Part shown: in pieces, positions 56,961 through 64,000 of the stretch
How the letters are laid out: the number at the start of each line of letters is the position of its first letter
How positions within the stretch are numbered: position 1 is the first letter of the stretch
Notes under the pieces: generated by a model
The model's database searches: none
What the model saw: only the letters and a program-made list of their open reading frames with translations
Told to the model about the DNA's origin: nothing
NCBI GenBank assembly: GCA_017654735.1
Contig: JADPYG010000088.1
Location: 868,001 to 932,000, forward strand
Length of the DNA stretch: 64,000 nucleotides
Direction of reading: 5' to 3'
From: Vishniacozyma victoriae
Taxonomy: Eukaryota > Basidiomycota > Tremellomycetes > Tremellales > Bulleribasidiaceae
Position numbers and translations under genes: made by a program

Positions 56961-59900
56961 ATGTCAACTCAATATCTTCCCTCGACTCTCGCCCTGCTAC
57001 CCTTAGCACCGCCTCAGGTTCTCTTTCCATACCTCCGAGTATCGCTCTCACTCAATGCCGCACAGCTCAATGTAGTCCTCAAGTCCATTGCCGACAATGC
57101 TCGTGTGCAGAAACTTGACGACAGCGTCAAGTTGCTTGCTGTGGTTCCTGTTGTTGAGATAGAGAGGAGGGTGGGGAGATGGGCTACCGCTGCTAGGGTG
57201 GTCAAGATCGATAAATCCAAGACGGACGAAGGGATGTATCGAGTAGTATTGGAAGGACTGGTGAGTCATGCCGGTTCTTCAATCACTCCTCTACCATTTC
57301 AGACTGAACCATCGCATTGGGTCTCGGCTTGTCTTCCATGGAGAGAGATGTCGAGTGATAGGGCATGGCTGTGGCAAGACGAGAAAGAGAGCAAAGAAGG
57401 CATATAATCGGGACATGTTGTTGTACCAATTGGGCCTCCACGAACAGAACTGACGATCAGGCAAGGATCCGTCTACCTAGATCGCTACCACCAGTACTAT
57501 CTATACTACCCCAGGTCCCATTACCGATCTCAACATATTCACTACCCTTGAACGATGGCGTAAACGATAACAGACTCTTGCCTTTGGCTCAAACTCTACT
57601 TCCGAAACAACTTCATGCCCGTTTGACCGCCCTCACCCCGTCAATGTTATGTGACCTGCTAGTCACCATCCTAGGGTTCGACTGGGAGACGCGAGTAGAA
57701 GTCCTGGGTCTGGCCGATATGGAGGAGCGGTCAGCCAAAGTCAAAGAATTGCTAGTAGGCGTCATGGCAAATCGAGGGATTCCTCCGCCTCCCGATATCG
57801 AACCTGTCCCTCGGTCTCCCTCACAAGCTCTCATCCGACGTCCTAGACAGACCGAGGCTTCGTCTCAGCCATCACTACCCGAGGACCTGCAACCCCTGTT
57901 TGCTCTCTTGACGAAACGATTATCCGAACTCACACCATCTGCCAAATCAACAGTCGTCCGAGAACTCACAAGACTGGCCAAGATCCCTCCTCAGAGCGCA
58001 GAGTATGGAGTAGGAAAGACATATATCGAATGGCTGCTCGCATTACCATGGAAAAAGGTCAATGAAACGAGAAAGGAACTAGATCTGGATGAAGCCAAAC
58101 GAAGACTGGAGGAGGATCACGAGGGACTACACGAAGTCAAGCGACGTGTCATCGAGTACCTGGCGGTATATCGGCTCAAGAAACGACGATTCATTGAACA
58201 GATGGAGAAGGCTCAGAAAGAGGAGCCGGCGAGGCAAGGAGCGGGGATGATTGATTCAGCTACTGCGGGTGAATTACTCGATCTTATCCCGTCAAATGAG
58301 CGGAAAGCCGCACAGGCGCCATCTCCCGAGACAGATGACAGCCCACCTACCGATGTGTTTAGGGACAAAGGTCCCATTCTGCTTCTAGTAGGACCACCTG
58401 GAGTGGGCAAAACGTGAGCACCGATCTTGTCGACTCAAGTCAGGACTAGCTGACCGCCAGATCTATCGCTCGGTCACTCGCAGAAGCCCTTGGTCGAAAG
58501 TTTCACCGAATCTCCCTTGGCGGCGTAAGAGATGAAGCTGAAATCAGGGGTCATCGTCGAACGTGAGTGGCAAGAATCCTGACCGGGCTGATATCCAGAT
58601 ATGTGGGTGCTCTACCCGGTATGCTAGTCCAAGGACTCCGCAAAGTTGGCACCTCAAACCCATTGATCCTGCTGGACGAGCTGGACAAAGTCGGTACCTC
58701 CAACTTTCATGGCGATCCGTCCGCTGCTTTACTCGAGACTCTTGATCCAGCTCAGAATTGGTCTTTCCATGATCAGTACGTCCCATTTATCTATACCCTC
58801 TGAAAATTGCTAATGGCAGCTATCTTGGCGATGTGACCATCGACCTGTCGCAAGTCATGTTTATCGCCACGGCCAATTCGCTCGATACGATCTCGCCTCC
58901 CCTACTTGACCGATGCGAGATCATCGAATGCTCAGGCTACGTCACGGATGAAAAGCTCGCTATTGCCAAGAAGTTTTTGCTCCCTCGCCAGATCAAGGAA
59001 TGTGGTCTGGAGGAAGGCAAGGTGGTCATGCAGGACGATGCGTTGCTACGTGTGATCCTGGACTACACTGGAGAGGTATGTTCTCATGTGCCTTCGTGGC
59101 TGACGGTAGGCTGGGGTTCGATCACTTGAACGGGAAATCGGAAAAGTCTGCCGTACAAAGGCTGTCCAATTCTCTACCGATACCTCCAAGTCGTATGACC
59201 CTTCAGTATCTCCCGACGATATCGAGGCGATCCTTGGGATGGCCAAGTATGACCAAGAAGTCCGAGAGGAGAAGCTCAGGCCAGGTGTCGTCACGTGAGT
59301 ACCACCTCGCCGTCGTATACCGGGCTGATCAAGTAGGGGCATGGCATACCGAGGATCTGGAATGGGCGGTATACTACTGCTCGAGACAATGCTCGTCCCA
59401 GGCGGCAAGGGCAGACTAGTCTTGACGGGCAGTCTGGGCGATGTAATCAAAGAGAGTGCGGAATTAGGTCTGACTTGGGTCAAGTCACGGGCTGTGGCCT
59501 TGGGCATTACTTCGCATAGAAACCAGGATCCGCTCAAGAATGTTGATATTCACGTAAGTGGTTCATTCCCTCTGTGGACAGAGCTGATTTCGCAGTTGCA
59601 CTTCCCTAGTGGAGCAGTCAAGAAGGACGGACCTTCGGCAGGTACAGCCATCATTCTGGCTTTCGTCAGTCTCCTGACTGGCCGCTCGGTACCGTCTACC
59701 TTGGCTGTGACTGGCGAAATAACCCTCAGAGGGGCAGTGTGAGTCTACCCTTCCACAGCGTGATTAGGGCTGATGACAGAACTGCCGTGGGTGGTATCAA
59801 AGAGAAAGTCTTAGGAGCTCATCGAGCGGGAATCACCAAGGTCATCCTTCCCGAGCGTAACAGAAAAGATGTTCAAGCGGATCTGCCGGAGTCGATCCGA

Positions 59901-60008
59901 CGCGATATCACCATTGAGCATGTCGCCAGTGTGGAAGCTCTCTTAGAGGCTGTGTGGGGCAGAGAGGTATGGGTGGGAGGTACCGGGAAAGTGGAGGCCC
60001 GTTTGTAA
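56961..60008 (+). CDS. Peroxisomal-type Lon protease (LONP2-like)
   Basis: ATP-dependent serine protease that degrades damaged or unassembled peroxisomal matrix proteins. It starts at ATG 56961 ([20 protein letters not shown]) and has no mitochondrial presequence. The N-terminal LON substrate domain has [23 protein letters not shown]+ motifs are Walker A GPPGVGKT(S) split by an intron, [20 protein letters not shown], Walker [12 protein letters not shown], and [20 protein letters not shown]. The protease domain has the catalytic Ser in [10 protein letters not shown] and Lys in [16 protein letters not shown]. It ends with ARL, a good PTS1. Nine or so exons; the first intron is 203 nt and stays open if unspliced. 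Length, lack of presequence and PTS1 separate it from mitochondrial Pim1. Confidence 0.92.
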
Positions 60009-60105
60009 GATCGATATCATGTTGTTGCTTCTTGATAATAGTTGTACATACACGGTCATAATGTACGAATGTCCAAGTCATCACTACAGCTCCTGTCGGT
60101 CCCTC

Positions 60106-61312
60106 TCAAGCCTGGACAGCCGTCGTTTCTGAGTTCTGCCTCGACATTGTTTCGATAGCATACTTGAGCTCGACTGACTGAATGGCCCACTGCTTGAAAC
60201 TCCAGACGTGGGGAACGATCTTCTCACTATTATCGACGTTCATTCGGAACAGTCTATGATGAGCTCTACCCATGATCACTGAGTCTGAACTCACCCCTCG
60301 ACGTAATTACGGTACTGAGGCCAGAAGACTTCTCCAACGGATTCGCGGTGTTTATCTGAGTAAAACTCTTCCTTGCTCAGGCGTAGAGTATCAATCTCCT
60401 TCCCCGTTGCTTTGGACAACATGGTAGCCATTTCGCGTAATGTAGGGGTAGATCCGCAAGCATGGATGTCTTGTCCTGATCATCAGTTTTGAGTAGGTAT
60501 AAGACTTGACGACTTGCCGACGTATTTCTTTGGGCTTTTGAGTGCGGCTAGAACAAACTCTCCTGTCTGTTCCAAAGCGAAACCGGGCAGAATAGTATTG
60601 TCTGGTACAGGTATTGTCAAAAGGAATCGATCTGGGTTGTCGCTTGCTGAATCTTTGGTAAAGTGGTTGAGGTATAGGAAGTCGTTGTAGGCATGGGAGG
60701 TATATAACATTGTTGTCGGTAGTTTCGTAGAACGGATATACTCCACCACTACTTGTTAGATCATCTTAATACCATGGACTGGACTTACCCTTTGCTTTAG
60801 CGTGGAAATGGGGAACATATTTGTTTTCTGGGAAATTATCCAGTGCCATGTAAATCATCTGCTTTACTCCAGCTGCCTCGCACGCATTCACACATGCAAT
60901 CTTCTCCTCAAAGTACTGCTGCCCAGCTTGCTCAAAGTCTCCATCTGCCATATCGAGGTAATGCCAGAAATTGGCATCCAAATAAACGACATCGATATCC
61001 TTGAGGTAATGGGAATATGACCTCGGATCGGCCAAAGAGCCTTGTAATGTTCTGACTTGTTGTTTCTTTAGAACTATCATTAGTCCATCTTTCTAGACTC
61101 GACATACCATCTTGGAACTCGTGATCCATATCCTCAAAGATTGCTGATACGATGTATTTGCCTCCTCTTATCAGAAACTCGGCGACACTCTTGCCTTGTC
61201 TGTCGGAAGCGCCAAAGACCAGTACGCGTATCGTAGTAGGTGCAGTTGTCTGGGCTACTTTGTTCGGGTTCAGTGGGCCGAGCAGCCGGTCTAGCGCTGC
61301 CATTGCCTGCAT
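60106..61312 (-). CDS. NmrA-like NAD(P)-binding protein
   Basis: Atypical short-chain dehydrogenase fold, often a redox sensor or quinone reductase-like enzyme. It starts at ATG 61312 (MQAMAALDRLLGPLNPNK); an alternative ATG lies three codons on. The Rossmann motif is VLVFGASDRQGKSVAEFLIR (GxxxxxG). Later come VRTLQGSLADPRSYSHYLKD, VVYLDANFWHYLDMADGD, ACEAAGVKQMIYMALDNFP, and LPTTMLYTSHAYNDFLYLN, matching the NmrA layout. No active-site YxxxK is seen, which is usual for NmrA proteins. The C-terminus is LKYAIETMSRQ. Five exons, about 320 residues. The stop at 60106 faces the Lon gene with about 98 bp between. Confidence 0.87.
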
Positions 61313-61526
61313 ACTGGATCGTGTAGATACTTTGTGGGATGTATAAGAGGTAGATGTATAAGCGTGTCAGAAATAGCTTTACGCAACAAGTTGATTTGTT
61401 CTAGATGACGTCGACTGAATTACAACCGTGTATAAGCAATTCATTCATATGCATCAACACCTTTCACATTCGTTAAGATAAAGCAGGTCTATAGTCTCCT
61501 GTTATATATGCAGTTCGTCTCCCCTC

Positions 61527-63310
61527 CTAGTCCCTCTTAACATCCAGACTATCTCGAACTTCCTTCAATTCCGAATCGCTGGGCTTGTGGTCGAATACGA
61601 CATCTCCCTCGGGAGCACCAGCGGCAGTCTTGACAACTGGTACGTCTTCTCTATCAGTCACCGAGAGACCCTCGACTCCATTGCTAAGACTGTCGCCGTT
61701 AGTTTGTGCTGGAACCGCGGCAGCTGTGGTGTTGCCATTGGCTGAATGTTAGTATAGCTCTAGACCGCCGCTTGACAACTCACTGGCAGCAATATCCTTC
61801 TCCGACTTTGACTTGATACTAGTCTTCCTCGACTCGACTCCTGGAACAGGTTCGCCCTCGTCTGGTCCAGAAATCTTGATCCCTTCTTCAGCATTGGTGG
61901 TCACATCGCCTGGGGTGACGGATCCTTTCCTAGGGAAGTAGCCCTGTGCTGCCGCCAGAATACCGTTCCCTGCAGGTGGGTACCATCGTAGTCCATCGTC
62001 ATCTACTCTCGTTCCGTCCGGGGCCTGTTGATCAGCTTTGTCCACTTTCAAGCAGTCAAGCGTACAATGTGGCAGAATCTGGTTGATCAGCAAGGCCTAG
62101 ACGCGACTTGACAGGTTTACGTACGTGGTGAGAGTATTCCAATATGTTGAGTGGTCGAATTTGAGCTTGTATTTTCCTCCAAATTCTGAATCGAGGTGTT
62201 CTGCTGGTGCGAACTCGGTCAAGTCTGGGTTGAACCGGATCTTGTCCCGGGTAATAGGGTCCATGGCACCGCTGATGACACCAAAGAACGCGTTAATCCA
62301 CCATCTAGCGCGTCAGCGCAATATTGTGATGTACAGCGAAGCGACATACGGCATGTTGACGACCAGACCTTTGCCCATTCGCTCGACATAGTGGTTTTGT
62401 AGGATACTGAGGACCTTTAGACCGGTACCAGTTGATGGCATGGCTCCTGATGTAGCTGATTTGTACTGTCACTGTCAGCTTCGAGCCTAGGACCCGATAA
62501 AGGGGGACTCACATCGACGATGATACAGACCTGTTCCTGTCCGGGAGGGCACAAGTCGATAGCTCGTTCCCTACCTATCAGCTCCTATACTAAGCAGAAA
62601 GTGTGGCTCGGATGACTCACAGGTGATAGATCATATGCCTGATCTGCCTTGGGCTTGGCTTGGTATTCTCCCTACCAGGTCTGGATATCAGCCGGAAAGT
62701 CCCCGAGGGATTCTCATGACCAAACTTACCTCAAATATAAAATGGGTCGAGCATCATTGTCAAATCCAGACAGAATACTGCTCATTAGTATCCTATTCCC
62801 ATCATGCAATCGTGAAGGACCTACATCTTGCCAGACTCTGCCTCGACGCCAACATCCTCTGGTTCAATCAATTCGGGCTTGAATTCTCTCCTCCACTCCA
62901 TGGTTTGCTTGATCCTCTTCTTTCCATCTTCAAGCTTCCATTTTGCAGCTCGCATGTATCTGGGGTGGGTACCTGGGTCGGCAAGGAAACGCTGTTCCCA
63001 GAAATAATAATCGTCTGTCTCGGGTAGTTGGATGGATTGGGTGTACTAGAAAATTAGGATTTCGTTCACATTCAGTAACGTACCTCTTTGAGTGCTTCAA
63101 TCTATGCTATCAGCTATGATAGAGCATTATATAGAAATGACTCACCTTCTTGAGCTGCTCCTCGTCGTATTCCCATTTCTTGGTCGGCTTGATACCCTTC
63201 AAAGGAGTGGTGTATATTTCGCTGGTCGGAATAAGATTATCCACTACAGGCTCCTCCTTGGGTGTTTTGGATCCAGATCCCCTGCCGAGCGATGAGAAGA
63301 ATCCCGACAT
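61527..63310 (-). CDS. Sec14-like CRAL-TRIO lipid-transfer protein
   Basis: Sec14-family phospholipid-transfer protein (fungal Pdr16/Pdr17-like or a relative). It starts at ATG 63310 (MSGFFSSLGRGSGSKTPKE). The CRAL-TRIO N-terminal part is YYFWEQRFLADPGTHPRYMR, AAKWKLEDGKKRIKQTMEWR. The lipid-binding lobe is GKIILSGFDNDARPILYLRP, GQEQVCIIVDYKSATSGAMP, TGLKVLSILQNHYVERMGKG, VVNMPWWINAFFGVISGAMD, ITRDKIRFNP, and EHLDSEFGGKYKLKFDHSTY. A disordered tail of about 150 residues follows, acidic at the end (GDVVFDHKPSDSELKEVRDS), to TAG at 61527. Nine exons or so. Which Sec14 subgroup cannot be decided by eye. Confidence 0.88.
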
Positions 63311-63630
63311 GACTTATCTAATAATGTGATAGTCTGACGCAAGAAAAGGGAACAATAGAAATGAGTCGATAGATAAGGTTAAGTGAGTGGTGCAATATTT
63401 CCTCGGCCATGACAGTGATCGCGCCGAGCCTTTTCGCTTGTCTTCCGTCACGTCTTCGTTTACGGAACGCGGCCCCCGTAAGAGATGCCCGCGTATGCTT
63501 AATTGCTGATAAAGATCAAAAGAGTCATGCCAGAAACACGGACATAGTGCAGCGAGGATGATGCATACATTGATATCATGGACAGGATCTTCTTATGACA
63601 GAGAGCACTACATACTCTAACCTTTTGCAC
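63311..63630. other. Intergenic region
   Basis: 320 bases upstream of the Sec14-like gene and downstream of the EXO5-like gene, both on minus. It contains the inverted repeat TTACGG..CCGTAA at 63,460-63,481. Nothing coding. Confidence 0.55.
63460..63481. promoter_or_regulatory. Inverted repeat TTACGG-N10-CCGTAA
   Basis: A 6-bp perfect inverted repeat with a 10-bp GC-rich spacer, 150 bp before the Sec14-like start. CGG-N10-CCG fits the spacing of Zn2Cys6 dimer sites (CGG half-sites in inverted orientation). Confidence 0.35.
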
Positions 63631-64000
63631 TCATGGCATATCGGGCGAGGGGAGTCGATTTCCGCCTGATGCCACATAGGCTGGGTACTGGTCTCGGCTG
63701 AATATCAGCTCATACTTTTGGTCAAAGTCACACTCACACTTGGGGACAGTTCTTTCGGAAGGGACAGTTTCCGCACTTGGAGTCGAGCTCGGCTCGACCA
63801 GTTGGTCCCGACATCTTTCGTTCCCCATGCCAGAATTTGAGCATAGAGGCAATGTGAAGTTGGACGAGCTTTCGATCAAACATCACATCGTGGTGATGAA
63901 AGAATTGTAATCTTGAGATCGACTCGGGATTCCTTGAGTCGTCTTTTCTTGTTGAGACGATGTCCATTATCAATTCCCTCAACGGCGAAAGGATGACCAA
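63631..64000 (-). CDS. EXO5/DEM1-like exonuclease V (C-terminal part; gene continues past window)
   Basis: Mitochondrial or nuclear single-strand exonuclease family with an iron-sulfur cluster. Only the C-terminus lies in the window: LSPLRELIMDIVSTRKDDSR, LQFFHHHDVMFDRKLVQLHI, ASMLKFWHGERKMSGPTG, then the cluster ligands in SKCGNCPFRKNCPQ (Cys-x2-Cys-x5-Cys), matching the C-terminal cysteine triplet of Exo5. A last intron (63,718-63,755) leads to RDQYPAYVASGGNRLPSPDM (TGA 63631-63633). The upstream catalytic domain is outside, so the nuclease residues cannot be checked. The call rests on the cysteine motif and the SMLKFWHGER word. Confidence 0.62.

Noticed and set aside
57259..57461. Open frame through the first Lon intron, as a possible extra domain
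   Set aside because: It starts with GTGAGT and ends with CTGACGATCAG, lacks family residues, and runs into a stop before rejoining the Lon frame.
1..64000. CRISPR arrays, insertion sequences, prophage, riboswitches, retroelements and terminal repeats
   Set aside because: None seen; no regularly spaced repeats, transposase or reverse-transcriptase motifs, and the gene structure is eukaryotic throughout.

Overview
The window is nuclear DNA of a basidiomycete, most likely a Tremellales yeast of the Cryptococcus/Kwoniella/Tremella type. I infer this from dense genes on both strands, almost every gene broken by several introns of about 45-60 nt (GTAAGT or GTGAGT donors, CTGAC/CTAAC branch motifs, CAG/TAG acceptors), and the protein set (fungal ATG1, EAF7, NUP35-type nucleoporin, UDP-glucose dehydrogenase). 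There are no bacterial operons, ribosome binding sites, insertion sequences or CRISPR arrays. Gene ends below come from joining reading frames across splice signals by eye; single exon borders may be a few bases off.

Layout. 0-3.4 kb (+): 3' part of a GH115 alpha-glucuronidase. 3.4-8.5 kb (-): an aldo/keto reductase and a lipase-like alpha/beta hydrolase with a very long disordered N-terminus. 9.5-11.5 kb (-): UDP-glucose 6-dehydrogenase, divergent from an EAF7-like chromatin subunit (+, 12-13.2 kb). 13.7-19.1 kb (-): a 1796-residue mostly disordered protein of unknown role. 19.5-21 kb (-): a 2-oxoglutarate/Fe(II) dioxygenase, divergent from prefoldin subunit 1 (+). 22-23.6 kb (-): zuotin, divergent from the SF3b subunit p14 (+). 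25-27.1 kb (+): an unknown small protein and an Mpv17-family membrane protein whose 279-nt intron carries strong RNA-like hairpins. 27.5-31.9 kb (-): a long coiled-coil protein whose last exon and 3' flank have a decayed tandem copy. 32.6-33.8 kb (-): a secreted GH128-like beta-glucanase. 35.5-38.7 kb (+): ATG1 kinase. 39.9-40.3 kb (+): a small hydrophilic protein with an internal exon duplication. 40.7-42.4 kb (-): UFD1. 42.7-44.1 kb (+): a Tlg2/syntaxin-16 SNARE. 44.3-46.1 kb (+): an RRM protein. 46.5-47.6 kb (-): a Nup35/53-type nucleoporin. 48.1-48.8 kb (+): NAC alpha. 49.8-50.3 kb (+): an unknown small protein. 50.7-52.1 kb (-): PEX12. 52.2 kb: an intron-containing tRNA-Thr(AGU). 52.6-53.5 kb (+): a phytanoyl-CoA-dioxygenase-like enzyme. 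53.6-56.7 kb (-): an alpha/beta hydrolase and an amidase. 57-60 kb (+): peroxisomal-type Lon protease ending in a PTS1-like ARL. 60.1-63.3 kb (-): an NmrA-like protein and a Sec14-like lipid-transfer protein. 63.6 kb to the end (-): the 3' part of an EXO5-like nuclease.

Most genes are housekeeping and unrelated in pathway, as usual for fungi. Possible links are peroxisome biology at 50.7-60 kb (PEX12, a PhyH-like oxygenase, Lon with PTS1) and glucuronate chemistry in the left third (GH115 and UDP-glucose dehydrogenase). I saw no clear new multi-gene system. The best leads are the structured intron of the Mpv17 gene, the duplicated terminal exon of the coiled-coil gene, the exon-duplicated small protein, and the large protein with a single compact central segment.
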